NCBI GenBank assembly: GCA_946539445.1
Contig: CAMNHK010000016.1
Span: forward strand, 1-32,875
Direction of reading: 5' to 3'
DNA: 32,875 nt
Origin: an uncultured Caryophanales bacterium
GTDB taxonomy: Bacteria > Bacillota_I > Bacilli_A > RF39 > UBA660
The position numbers were made by a program, and so were the translations under genes. Positions 24,327 through 32,821 of this stretch are shown here, piece after piece (the stretch's first letter is position 1; the number at the start of each line of letters is the position of its first letter). The notes under the pieces were generated by a model. The model had not been told where the DNA came from. It did no database searches and saw only the letters and a program-made list of their open reading frames with translations.

Positions 24327-25189
24327 AAAAAAAGTTATTATTAATCATCTATTTATTAATCCTTCCATTGATTCTTAGTGGTTGTACCAATGATAGTATG
24401 GATAATATTGAAATTATTGTTACGAATTATCCTAATGAGTATGTTGTTAAGAATCTATATGGAGAACATGCAACGATTACTTCTATCTATCCAGATGGTG
24501 TTGATATTGAAAATTATAAAATCAGTAATAAACAAAAGAATGAATATTCTAAAAAAGATTTATTTGTATATAATGGTCTACTAGAAAAAGAGAGAAATTT
24601 AGCAGTAGATTTGCTTGCAATCAATCCGGATTTAAAAATCATTGATACAGCTTATGTTTTGGAGACAGATTATTCTCCAGAAGAATTATGGTTAAATCCT
24701 TCTTCTCTTCTTATGATGAGTCAAAATGTACGATTAAGTTTAAAAGAATATGTATCTAGTACTTTCTTAAAGAAAGAAATTGATTCTTCTTATGATGAAT
24801 TAAAAATTCAATTAAGTGAATTAGATGCAGAATATCGTTTAGCCGTTGAAAGTACCAATAATAAAATTATTCTTGTAAGTGATAGTGCTTTAAAATATTT
24901 GGAAAAATTTGGTTTAACCGTTATTTGTATTGATAGTGATGCTAGTCAAAAGACCTTAGCGGATGCCGAAGATTATATTAAAAATCAAACTGTTAATTAC
25001 ATCTTTATGTTCCGAGGACAAGAGATGAATGATAATGCGAAAAAACTATTAAGTGAGAATCCAGATATACAAGCTATCGAATTACATCGTCTTGACAATA
25101 TAACGGATGAAGAAAGAAGTAATAAAGATGATTATATTACTCTTATGAAAAATAATTTGGAATTTATTAAGAAAGAATTATATCAATAA
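24323..25189 (+). CDS. ZnuA-like lipoprotein lacking metal-binding histidines
   Basis: This 288-residue protein has a lipoprotein signal with lipobox LILSGC (Cys21) and the outline of a zinc/manganese ABC-transporter binding protein (ZnuA/AdcA cluster A-I): [14 protein letters not shown] (34-47), a YPDGVD loop (56-61), [12 protein letters not shown] (79-90), ELWLNP (121-126) and a late [11 protein letters not shown] (188-198). In true members His residues occupy the loop after GVD, the position before xWLxP, and the start of the SAFxYF helix. Here these are E63, E121 and D187/S188. No permease or ATPase gene is nearby. I infer a former metal-binding protein with another ligand or role, such as an envelope assembly factor, since it is coupled to yidD. 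AAGGAG precedes the start. Confidence 0.75.
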   Translation: MKKKLLLIIYLLILPLILSGCTNDSMDNIEIIVTNYPNEYVVKNLYGEHATITSIYPDGVDIENYKISNKQKNEYSKKDLFVYNGLLEKERNLAVDLLAINPDLKIIDTAYVLETDYSPEELWLNPSSLLMMSQNVRLSLKEYVSSTFLKKEIDSSYDELKIQLSELDAEYRLAVESTNNKIILVSDSALKYLEKFGLTVICIDSDASQKTLADAEDYIKNQTVNYIFMFRGQEMNDNAKKLLSENPDIQAIELHRLDNITDEERSNKDDYITLMKNNLEFIKKELYQ

Positions 25190-25216
25190 AAAAGAATAGG
25201 ATTTCCTATTCTTTTT
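25189..25216. terminator. Bidirectional terminator, ZnuA-like gene and 445-residue orphan
   Basis: The perfect 13-bp stem AAAAAGAATAGGA with its complement has a short TT centre, with A and T tracts on either side. It overlaps both convergent stops. Confidence 0.88.
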
Positions 25217-26543
25217 CATTTCTTAATCTTTTTACTAATTGAATGGCTTCTTCCCTATTTTCTTTACTAGTTTCTTTCTCCATTATTTTTCTAGCTCTTG
25301 TTTCCCAGTTTTTTGAATGAACAATTCTTTTTACATTTGGATGATTTCTTAATATGGTCTTATCTAGATGACTTAAGGATTCAAAGTCTACGGCTTTTAT
25401 ATTATAAATAGCATTACTATAAGCCGTTCTTGGACTATCTTCATTGTATTCACGATCTAATAGGACTTCTCCATTGGGATAAATATAACCTACATATCCA
25501 CGATATTTGGCTAACCCTACTACTTTCACAAGATAAGATGAGTTTTCATAGAAATCTTGTTTTTGTCTTCCTTTGGCTCTTAATCTTTCTAACTCTTCAA
25601 TACTATAAATTTCTGGTCTGGGATTGGAACTAAGCGGTTTTGATACTCTTTGGAAATCTCTTCCTTTTGGTACTAATTCCCACTCAATAGTTCTCTCTTC
25701 TTTTTTCATTTTTGCTTTAATTCCATTATAGCGAACTACTATGTTATAGTAATTTACAATACTTTGATCGTCTAAGTGAATTTGTACTCGTTTGTCATAG
25801 TCCGATGCAAAATACTTTTCTATACAAGTTATGTATTTTTTTAGAGTTTCTATGTCTTGGGTACCTTCACAAATTTTTAAGTATTCATGAACAACTAACA
25901 TAGCCATTTTATCTTTATTAAAGTGTTTACGAATATAACGGTTGTGGGATTTTGTCTCAATTTGAGATTTATATTCTTTTCTTTGATTTACAAAACGACT
26001 ATATAGTTCTATTTGTGTGGCCATAAAACGATCAAATCTTTGTTTTAAAGCACAACTGTAATAATAATGCTCCTCTTCTTCGTAGCGATCTTCGTTTACT
26101 GGTGACAATCGTCTCATTCGTTTTAAGTCTTGAATGTATCTTCTTCCTTGTACAAGATCTTGATGGATATAGGGAAATTCTTTTAATAATTCCATCTCAG
26201 AAGATACTGCTTTTAGACGTTCCAATCTTTCTTGTAGACGTCGATCTACTTCTTCTTCGTCTTTTGTGCTTGTGATAGAGGCTCCTAAAAACTTAGCAAT
26301 GGCATATACAAATTCATCATAACTAGGACGAATATAGCCAATGACGTGTTCTCCATCGTTGTAGCAAGTGACATAATCCGTAAAATCATAATTAAATTTT
26401 TTGTATTTAAATACTTCGTGAACGTTTTCTCGATTCATAAGAGAAAAGTCTTGAAAGATATCTTGTTGTAATCTTGGATCGTTTGCGCATTCACGAATGA
26501 GTGTTTTCAAAGATATGTTTACCATTGGATAACTAGTATTCAT
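25206..26543 (-). CDS. Orphan protein, 445 residues
   Basis: I do not recognise this soluble protein. Residues about 1-80 are mixed. Residues about 90-245 are strongly helical and charged (EEEVDRRLQERLERLKAVSSEMELL, RYIQDLKRMRRL), probably a coiled-coil bundle. Residues about 245-345 are mixed with aromatic patches (VNYYNIVVRYNGIKAK). A compact beta-rich segment at about 345-400 (YLVKVVGLAKYRGYVGYIYPNGEVLLDR) looks like a small barrel-like domain, followed by a basic helical tail. There is no signal peptide, membrane segment or catalytic motif. The start is behind AAGGGGGAG. It is monocistronic, next to the three-gene helical operon, with which it shares only style (charged, helical, cytoplasmic). 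Confidence 0.75.
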   Translation of the reverse strand: MNTSYPMVNISLKTLIRECANDPRLQQDIFQDFSLMNRENVHEVFKYKKFNYDFTDYVTCYNDGEHVIGYIRPSYDEFVYAIAKFLGASITSTKDEEEVDRRLQERLERLKAVSSEMELLKEFPYIHQDLVQGRRYIQDLKRMRRLSPVNEDRYEEEEHYYYSCALKQRFDRFMATQIELYSRFVNQRKEYKSQIETKSHNRYIRKHFNKDKMAMLVVHEYLKICEGTQDIETLKKYITCIEKYFASDYDKRVQIHLDDQSIVNYYNIVVRYNGIKAKMKKEERTIEWELVPKGRDFQRVSKPLSSNPRPEIYSIEELERLRAKGRQKQDFYENSSYLVKVVGLAKYRGYVGYIYPNGEVLLDREYNEDSPRTAYSNAIYNIKAVDFESLSHLDKTILRNHPNVKRIVHSKNWETRARKIMEKETSKENREEAIQLVKRLRNEKE

Positions 26544-26569
26544 AAACGCTCCCCCTTAAAATTGGCTAT

Positions 26570-26598
26570 ATTATATCACAAAATTAAAAAAAAGTGAA
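26570..26598 (-). promoter_or_regulatory. Promoter of the 445-residue orphan, inside the upstream terminator
   Basis: TTCACT and TATAAT are 17 bases apart on the minus strand. The -35 box is part of the 3' stem of the preceding terminator. Confidence 0.6.
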
Positions 26599-26615
26599 TA
26601 GCTTTATTCACTTTT
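26586..26615 (-). terminator. Terminator of the three-gene helical operon
   Basis: The stem AAAAGTGAATA with its complement has a 4-base loop and runs into eight T on the minus strand. It overlaps the last stop codon. Confidence 0.88.
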
Positions 26616-26901
26616 ATACTTTATCGATATTTAATACGTCTTCGTTTATTTCTTCTACTATTTCTTTCCAATTTGGTTTATCAAAGGCTTCTTTTATCTC
26701 TTCTGGGTCTTTGGTAAAGAGTTCTATGCGGAAAAGGATAAGTTCTTCTAATCTCTTAATTCCTAATTGTTTTAGATAACGAATATTATCAATAACATTA
26801 TTTTTTTCAATTTGAAAGATATCTAGGATTCCTTCGTCATATTTTAAAATTAATTTATCAATTAATTCTTGCGAGAATCCTTCTTCTAATAGAAATTTCA
26901 T
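26614..26901 (-). CDS. Small helical orphan with mTERF-like repeats, 95 residues
   Basis: This protein is almost entirely helical and acidic. Its pattern (FLLEEGFSQELIDKLI, then VIDNIRYLKQLGIKRLEELI) alternates a helix, L-x-x-x-G-F/I and a second helix, like mTERF repeats, and resembles residues 330-375 of the preceding gene's product. I do not know a function. The start is the ATG of MKFLLEE behind AAGGAAGGTGG; it overlaps the stop of the preceding gene by one base (TAATG), so the two are coupled. An upstream GTG three codons earlier falls inside the ribosome site. Confidence 0.75.
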   Translation of the reverse strand: MKFLLEEGFSQELIDKLILKYDEGILDIFQIEKNNVIDNIRYLKQLGIKRLEELILFRIELFTKDPEEIKEAFDKPNWKEIVEEINEDVLNIDKV

Positions 26902-28724
26902 TATTTCCACCTTCCTTTCAACAATTCTTTTACACGATCAAATTCTTCTTGATTCATAATGGAATTGTAAGTAACGGCATATAATAAACTATCTTCTAAT
27001 TGATCGAATCCGTACGTTTTTAAGATATTATAGATTCTTCTTACTTTTGGACGAGAAATCATAATACCACCTAGATTGTAACGGACTGGATCTTCTGGAT
27101 CAATGTACGGATCTAATTCTTTTAATTCATCCCCTATGATATCTTTAATTTCTGTTTCAGATTCCAAAGATTGTTGAACGGCTTCTTCCATTTTTTCTTT
27201 TTCTTTGATTGGAAGGTCAATGGTTCCAGTTGCTTCTTTTTTATTAGACTCTTCGATTCCTCGGTAAGCAATGCTTTCATACCCACTACCTGGATAACGA
27301 GTAATTTCTCCTCTTAACATTGGTTTTTGAGAATTTCGATTTACAAAAGGTCCTTCTGCTACTTGGAATTCTCCCTCTATGGTACTGGTTTGATAAGAAG
27401 CATAGATATTATAAAATACAATATCCTGTGGAGATAATATATTATTTAGACGGCTCATATTATTTTGAATATAAGCGTGTCCTTGTGGACATATTTCGAT
27501 AAACTGGTCTGCTAGTTCGGCAAAATTAGCCGAAAGTAAACAAGTTAGGGCTGGATGGCAAAGATTTCCAAATGAATCGGTCTTAAAATGAAAACCATAG
27601 TCTACAAAAGCATTGTAATTATTGACAAGTCGTTGATGACTCATTACCAATAACTCTCTACATTTTTGATAGATATAATCCATTCGGAATCCTACTTTTT
27701 CTAAGAATTCTACATTTTTAACGTAATCATCGCTTCTTCCACTAATATTTGGAAGTGCTCCATTACTACTTATGGATTCTTTGGTTCTTTTCTTTCTTCT
27801 TCCTTGAGGAATCAAACATGGTAGTATTTTCATTAACTCTCTTGGGGCTATTCCTCTTTGAGAACTGAATAATACGATGTTTTCAATGACATCTTTATTG
27901 CCATGGATTAGTAATAAAGCTAATTTATGTCCTTCTCTTGATAAGTTCAAGCGAGGGAAAGAGTATTTCGCTAAAACTTCTAATACTTCTTCGATATTTT
28001 TACGATCTCCCTTATTCTTTAATTCTTCTTGAACTGCGGGAGATAATTCATAAAAATCATAATTATGTTCATGTAAGATAGATACTAATGCTTCTTCCTC
28101 TATTCGAGTGTTTTTCGCTGATTGTTTATTTTCTAAATTTCTTTGAAATACTTTCTTATTATATTTCATTAGACTAATCAAAATACTTTGCTTGGTCTTT
28201 TCCGATAAATCACATTCTTGCATTAAGGTTGTGATTAAATCAGAATCATCAATATAGGTTGTACTATCTTTATCTTCTAATGTTCTTAGCAATTCTTTAT
28301 ATTTTTCACAATGATTGGATAGTTTTCCAATACTTTGCATGCTTTCTTTTTCTTTTGCTGTTCTTTCTTTGGCATATTCATCTATTTTTTCAAATAATTC
28401 TTGAACATATTCCATTTGCCCTGGTTGAATCATAAAAGTTGTTTTCTTATCACGATTTAGTCGAAGAAGAGTTTGAATGGATCTTAAATAATTCATAATT
28501 TTTTGTTTTTCTTCTGGAGAAACTTGTAATTCTTGTAGAATGGATTCCATTTGATTCATATCAAAATCAATTATTTGAAAGGAATCTTCTTTTACTTTGG
28601 CAATCTCTTCTTTTTGCTTTGCTAGTGGAGAGACATTTATTCTTTTGAGTTCTTCTAATTTTTGTTCATAACTAGATATGACTTCTTTTAGAATCATGAT
28701 TAAGGTAAATTGTTCTTCTGCCAT
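26901..28724 (-). CDS. Large helical orphan with mTERF-like central repeats, 607 residues
   Basis: This is a cytoplasmic protein of unknown function. The N-terminal part (about 1-200) is coiled coil and resembles the matching part of the next upstream product; both contain an acidic-helix motif (CDLSEKTKQSILISL at 170-184; VDLTEEEKFQLLKK in the neighbour). Residues about 240-380 show repeated helix pairs with L-x-x-x-G (DVIENIVLFSSQRGIAPRELMKILPCL; NVEFLEKVGF then CRELL, L, and AFVDYGF), the style of mTERF repeats. Residues 430-500 contain beta-like segments (TIEGEFQVAEGPFV). The C-terminus (about 550-605) reads ISRPKVRRIYNILKTYGF, another helix-G-F unit. It starts behind AAGGAAGAT, 14 bases after the upstream gene. 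The mTERF comparison is by eye. Confidence 0.75.
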   Translation of the reverse strand: MAEEQFTLIMILKEVISSYEQKLEELKRINVSPLAKQKEEIAKVKEDSFQIIDFDMNQMESILQELQVSPEEKQKIMNYLRSIQTLLRLNRDKKTTFMIQPGQMEYVQELFEKIDEYAKERTAKEKESMQSIGKLSNHCEKYKELLRTLEDKDSTTYIDDSDLITTLMQECDLSEKTKQSILISLMKYNKKVFQRNLENKQSAKNTRIEEEALVSILHEHNYDFYELSPAVQEELKNKGDRKNIEEVLEVLAKYSFPRLNLSREGHKLALLLIHGNKDVIENIVLFSSQRGIAPRELMKILPCLIPQGRRKKRTKESISSNGALPNISGRSDDYVKNVEFLEKVGFRMDYIYQKCRELLVMSHQRLVNNYNAFVDYGFHFKTDSFGNLCHPALTCLLSANFAELADQFIEICPQGHAYIQNNMSRLNNILSPQDIVFYNIYASYQTSTIEGEFQVAEGPFVNRNSQKPMLRGEITRYPGSGYESIAYRGIEESNKKEATGTIDLPIKEKEKMEEAVQQSLESETEIKDIIGDELKELDPYIDPEDPVRYNLGGIMISRPKVRRIYNILKTYGFDQLEDSLLYAVTYNSIMNQEEFDRVKELLKGRWK

Positions 28725-28738
28725 AAATATCTTCCTTT

Positions 28739-30631
28739 CTATTTTTGTCCTGCTTGATAAGTAAACTCTTCTGGTTCTTTCGAAAGCATTCTGTCTAATT
28801 CTTCTTTTTTCTTATAGGCGTGTTTTAATTGTTTACGAATGGCAGATGCTTGTCTTTGATAAATCAAACGTTCTTCTTTATGAGTTAAATCTTCTTTCAT
28901 TTGTTGAATTTTTGCTTCATTTAATCTTACTCTATCATCGGCTTCTTTAAAGTTATCTTCTCGACCATTGATGAAACCAACTCCAATTACAATCATATCT
29001 TTTTCCCCGGTTGGTACATAAAAGATGCCCGTGCGGTTACCCTCTTTGTATTTTACCCCAAGGTTTTTAAGATTTTTCCAAGTACCACGAGTTACATTCG
29101 TTTTTTCTGGACCAGTAGATTCCAATTGCTCTAGACTATCTTCAATTCCTCCATAATAAGTTTTACTGATTCCTTTATTATCGGAATCTAATTGAATATC
29201 TTCTTCAAAAAATGTCTTAGCAGGATTCTTTGGTAAGAAAAAGATTTCTGGGTCTTTTTCCACTTCTGGAATAAAATCTTTTTTGGTATTTTTGGTAACT
29301 TCTTGGTAGCTTTCTTCTATTTCTTGTAGGCGGATACAAATTCTAGATGCTAATAAATAGTCTTCTTCCGTGTCAATATCTAGAGAACGTAATAAGTTCA
29401 AGAAATAATTCATTTCATAGGCTGCTTCTAGGCGAATCTGAGACTTATCCAAATTCGGAGTTTTACTTTTATACATCGTAATTCGAGCCGCTTTATTGCG
29501 ATATAGTCCACTAATGTAATTATCGAGTATTTTTCTTTCGGAATAAGATAGTTTTTCAAAGTCATTTTTTTCACTTTGAACAAATTGTTCGGCTCTTTGA
29601 GATATTTCTTTTTGTTCTTCTCTCATTAAGATTTCATGAGGGGTTGTATCTAATATTTTATCTAGTATTTCTTTGGCTTGATCTTCTCTTTGATCATTTT
29701 GTTCAAAGAAACGATTTAAGGCTTCTTTGGGACTTAGTTTTTCTTCATATAAAATTGTCATGATTTCATCTTTGGCTAGATCTATGATTCCTTCTAAATC
29801 CTTTTTATCCATTTGCGTATAATCGACTAATTTTAAGGATTCTACATCTAAAATATGAATTAATTTTTGAAGAGTATCCCCATCTCTTAGAAGTTCCATA
29901 ATTTGTTCTTCTTCTTCTTGGGTAATGACTCTTTCTCTTTTTTGAATTCGATCATCGGTTTCTTCCCGAACTTCTTCACTAGCTCCTTCGATTTCAATTT
30001 GTATTGTTTTCTTTGGACTCAAAAGTTCTTGATAAATGGCAACGTTTTCCAACCAAACTTTCTTTAACAATTGGAATTTTTCTTCTTCCGTTAGATCAAC
30101 ATCTACTAAAATTCTTTCTAAGAAATCAATATCTTCCATCGGACGATCTAGTTTTCCATCCGTGAAAGCATCTCCTGTTTGCACCAGTTTTTCAATAAAA
30201 GACTCTGCTTCTTCTTTTCCTCTGGCTATTTCGGTTGGATTATATTTTTTTGTATAATCTAATAAACTATTTAGTAGGGTTTGAATGGTTTCTTCGGCTT
30301 GTTCTCTTTGAGGGGCGACAATTGGTTCTTCTAAAAGATTGGCTTCTTTTAAATAATATAGATTTTGAATTTCTGCAAACACTTGATTCACAAATCGTTC
30401 ATCACAAAAGATATTCGTTAATAATTCTTTTAGACTTTGCTTTTCTTTCTCTGGCATTGCCACAATTCCTTCTAAGAAAGCTATTTTAGACACGGTTAAA
30501 ACCGCTAACAAATCTTGAACAATTTGATAGTTCGTTTCTTTTTCATTTAAGTCTTCTAGTTGCTCCTCTTGCTTGCTGAAGAGATGTTCTAGTTCTGTTA
30601 AAAATTTTTCTACTATTGTTTGATCTCCCAT
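28739..30631 (-). CDS. Large coiled-coil orphan, first gene of the operon, 630 residues
   Basis: I do not recognise this protein. It is highly charged and helical throughout (EEQLEDLNEKETNYQIVQDLL near the start; long E/K/Q stretches at 210-330), with a C-terminal coiled coil (about 545-610, EAKIQQMKEDLTHKEERL). The only compact-looking part is about 480-540 (RGTWKNLKNLGVKYKEGNRTGIFYVPTGEKDMIVIGVGF), beta-rich. Its N-terminal third shares a helix pattern with the following gene's product, so the two may be old duplicates. There is no signal or membrane segment. The start is the ATG of MGDQT behind AGGTG; a TTG four codons earlier precedes that site. The -10 TATAAT at 30661-30666 lacks a good -35 box. 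Confidence 0.72.
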   Translation of the reverse strand: MGDQTIVEKFLTELEHLFSKQEEQLEDLNEKETNYQIVQDLLAVLTVSKIAFLEGIVAMPEKEKQSLKELLTNIFCDERFVNQVFAEIQNLYYLKEANLLEEPIVAPQREQAEETIQTLLNSLLDYTKKYNPTEIARGKEEAESFIEKLVQTGDAFTDGKLDRPMEDIDFLERILVDVDLTEEEKFQLLKKVWLENVAIYQELLSPKKTIQIEIEGASEEVREETDDRIQKRERVITQEEEEQIMELLRDGDTLQKLIHILDVESLKLVDYTQMDKKDLEGIIDLAKDEIMTILYEEKLSPKEALNRFFEQNDQREDQAKEILDKILDTTPHEILMREEQKEISQRAEQFVQSEKNDFEKLSYSERKILDNYISGLYRNKAARITMYKSKTPNLDKSQIRLEAAYEMNYFLNLLRSLDIDTEEDYLLASRICIRLQEIEESYQEVTKNTKKDFIPEVEKDPEIFFLPKNPAKTFFEEDIQLDSDNKGISKTYYGGIEDSLEQLESTGPEKTNVTRGTWKNLKNLGVKYKEGNRTGIFYVPTGEKDMIVIGVGFINGREDNFKEADDRVRLNEAKIQQMKEDLTHKEERLIYQRQASAIRKQLKHAYKKKEELDRMLSKEPEEFTYQAGQK

Positions 30632-30669
30632 AACGCACCTCAATACCCTATTCTATATAAATTATACTA

Positions 30670-30695
30670 TAGTTCTTTGAAAAAAAAAAGAACTA
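30670..30695. repeat. 9-bp inverted repeat with A/T loop
   Basis: TAGTTCTTT and AAAGAACTA flank an 8-base A-rich centre, between the small membrane gene and the helical operon. The T run is in the loop rather than after the stem, so it does not look like a standard terminator. It overlaps the spacer and poor -35 region of the next promoter. Confidence 0.6.
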
Positions 30696-30697
30696 TT

Positions 30698-31000
30698 TTA
30701 CTCTTGTAATTCATTTAAATAGTTCATCATTATTTTCAGTATTTTTTGAAATCCTTTTTCAATCCAAGAAGATGCTTTTCTTCCTAGTTTAGACGCTGTA
30801 TTATTGTAGTTTTTCTCTTTTATTAGATAATTACTAGGATTGATTTCTTTCCCAGCTTTTAGGTCTTCTTCAAACGTGTGAATAGCCTCCTCGGTTAATA
30901 TTTTTTTATTCTCATAGTAATTATTATTATATTTACTAAAAAATAAAGAGAAAAAGAAAACTATGGTTATCCAAAATAGAACTTGTAATAGTTTATTCAT
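30698..31000 (-). CDS. Small membrane protein after spoIIP, YqxA-like in position
   Basis: This 100-residue protein has an N-terminal membrane helix (about 4-22) and a charged helical outer part (KKILTEEAIHTFEEDL; ASKLGRKASSWIEKGF). Its place directly after spoIIP and its size match yqxA of Bacillus (rpsT, gpr, spoIIP, yqxA). I cannot show homology by eye. The start is the ATG of MNKLLQ behind GGAGG, overlapping the end of spoIIP by eight bases, so the two are coupled. A longer frame would begin inside spoIIP. Confidence 0.7.
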   Translation of the reverse strand: MNKLLQVLFWITIVFFFSLFFSKYNNNYYENKKILTEEAIHTFEEDLKAGKEINPSNYLIKEKNYNNTASKLGRKASSWIEKGFQKILKIMMNYLNELQE

Positions 31001-31886
31001 GAAGAACCTCCAAGAAGCATTTCGCAAAGGCAATACTGGTATTTAATACTTCGGAAGTTGTATTTTGATATCCCCCTATTTCTACTAGAATTGTGTGGGG
31101 AGAAAAATCCTGATTGTATACTCCGTTTACTCCTGGACCGCTTTTTTTATAAATTCCTTTGGATAATCCTGGGTAGTTTTCTTGTATTTTTTTCTCGATG
31201 GTTTCTGTAAAATGTAGATTTTCTTCATAATTAGGATTTTCTAAACCTACAATGAATAAAATCGTGGCATAGTCTTTTTCATCAATCGTGACTGTTGTTC
31301 TTCTCTTTTCCAGACTATCTCTATGAATATCGATGAAATACGTAAGAGAGGGATGAGTGATAATCGCATTTTCTAAGAGAGTTCTACTTGCTAAGTAACT
31401 TCCACTATAATTCCAACCATTATTCGCTAAAATGTCTTTTATAGAGGCTGTTTCTACTATGACTCCGTAGCCATTTTTCTCTAAAATATCTTCTAAAATA
31501 TAGTTGTTCATTTGGACCGTTGGTACTACCATATATTCGGCAAAGTTAGAGGCGGCATATTCTTCGGTTTGATGGGAATTATATAAATATATTTGAGGAG
31601 GATTTTCTTCTTTCTTTAGGGGAATATTCATCTCTTCTTGATACGTTTCTTGGAGTATTTCTAGATGATTCTTGGATAAAGTCGATTGAACGACTTGTTT
31701 TAAAAAGGTTTCTCTTTTATTGGGATAAGTATTATTGGTTATGAAGGAGACTAATTCTTGATCTTTCATCTCTATTTTTGATTTTTCGAGTGTTTGATTT
31801 ATGAACACTCCTATTCCTAGGGCCAAAAGCAAAAATAGTAGAATTCTTTTTTTTCTTTTCTTCTTGGGTTTAAATTCTTTTTTCAT
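30993..31886 (-). CDS. spoIIP: Stage II sporulation protein P, peptidoglycan amidase/endopeptidase
   Basis: In spore formers SpoIIP works with SpoIID and SpoIIM to degrade septal peptidoglycan during engulfment. This 297-residue protein is shorter than Bacillus SpoIIP (about 400), with a basic N-terminus (KPKKKRKKR), a membrane anchor (14-30) and the enzyme domain from about residue 97. Key residues visible are His105 in YNSHQTEEY, His188 in DIHRDS and Glu269 in VEIGG, as expected for this zinc-dependent family. The ASNFAEYMV region and SYLASRTL helix are also typical. It lies 32 bases after gpr. The ribosome site (GGTGAT) is modest. Confidence 0.95.
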   Translation of the reverse strand: MKKEFKPKKKRKKRILLFLLLALGIGVFINQTLEKSKIEMKDQELVSFITNNTYPNKRETFLKQVVQSTLSKNHLEILQETYQEEMNIPLKKEENPPQIYLYNSHQTEEYAASNFAEYMVVPTVQMNNYILEDILEKNGYGVIVETASIKDILANNGWNYSGSYLASRTLLENAIITHPSLTYFIDIHRDSLEKRRTTVTIDEKDYATILFIVGLENPNYEENLHFTETIEKKIQENYPGLSKGIYKKSGPGVNGVYNQDFSPHTILVEIGGYQNTTSEVLNTSIAFAKCFLEVLHE

Positions 31887-31918
31887 CCAATCACCAGTAT
31901 TAGTATAAAAAATCTAGT

Positions 31919-32722
31919 TTATTTATTTTGTCGGATATAGTTGGGATGAAGACATTTATTAATACTACTGGCGATTAAAGTAGAACATTTTTCTATCATA
32001 TAATCAATATTCGTTGGTGTAATAATCATATTCTCTTTTAAAACGGTTTTACTCTTTTCTTCTTTTATAATGCTTTCTAAATCGGTAACCGTGGGAATTC
32101 CAATCGCAATGACATCTACTTTCATTGTTTTTTTACTGATTTCTTCTCGATTATCATAAATGCCACTACCGGGAGTAATTCCTTCATTGGTAATTTGAAT
32201 GGTTTTTAATAGTCTTGAAAGGGAACTTGTTTTTAAAGAATCAATTACAATCACTTTATTCGCTTTGGTTTCTTCGATGATACTTTTGATAATTTTAGCA
32301 GTTTCTATTCCGGTATTTCCGATTACATTAGGAGTGAAACTACAGACATTACTATAACCTTCTTCTACTTCTCCCAAAGAAAATAAATAACTGGTTACTA
32401 AAACTCTTTCTATGGTATAAGGGCCTAGAGAATCTGGAGTACATTTTTCATTGCCTAATCCAATGATTAAGAATTTATCTTTTTTTTGTGGCTCTAACAT
32501 TTCCTTTAATTCTTCCACTAGGATATTTTCTAATGAATAATAGTCTTTGTTTCTTTCGATGTTTGGAAAGTAAATGGTGCAGTACTGGTTTTTATGATGA
32601 TTACTTTTTTTTATGATAATATTGCCCTTTTTTTCTTCTTGAACATTCCGATTCATGGCTTCTTTTTTTTCTAATAATAAGTCTGTTCGAAGAGATTTTT
32701 TCTCTTTTCTATTTTGTTTCAT
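31919..32722 (-). CDS. gpr: Germination protease GPR
   Basis: GPR starts degradation of small acid-soluble spore proteins during germination; it is made as a zymogen that cuts itself. This 267-residue protein (Bacillus about 370) keeps both aspartates of its unusual active site: D97 in GLGNEKCTPDSLGP and D161 in IDSLKTSS, followed by TIQITNEGITPGSG, and AIGIPTVTDLE. The N-terminus SLRTDLLLEKKE matches the segment exposed by self-cleavage (VRTDLAxE), with a short 9-residue propart ahead. The start is the ATG of MKQNRK, seven bases from GGTG; earlier in-frame ATGs lack ribosome sites. It is divergent from rpsT as in Bacillus. Confidence 0.95.
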   Translation of the reverse strand: MKQNRKEKKSLRTDLLLEKKEAMNRNVQEEKKGNIIIKKSNHHKNQYCTIYFPNIERNKDYYSLENILVEELKEMLEPQKKDKFLIIGLGNEKCTPDSLGPYTIERVLVTSYLFSLGEVEEGYSNVCSFTPNVIGNTGIETAKIIKSIIEETKANKVIVIDSLKTSSLSRLLKTIQITNEGITPGSGIYDNREEISKKTMKVDVIAIGIPTVTDLESIIKEEKSKTVLKENMIITPTNIDYMIEKCSTLIASSINKCLHPNYIRQNK

Positions 32723-32763
32723 AAATTCACCACTCATAATATTTACAAAATTCACGATTTTAT

Positions 32764-32792
32764 TTGCTTTTTTTCATTTTTTTTGGTAGAAT
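32764..32792 (+). promoter_or_regulatory. Promoter of rpsT
   Basis: TTGCTT and TAGAAT are 17 bases apart. The start codon lies 29 bases beyond, behind GAGGTGAG. Confidence 0.7.
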
Positions 32793-32821
32793 GAACTTGT
32801 TTACAAAAGTGAGGTGAGATT

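Noticed and set aside
32723..32790. Sigma-G type promoter for gpr
   Set aside because: Sequences such as TGAAT are present, but I find no matching -10 at 17-18 bases.
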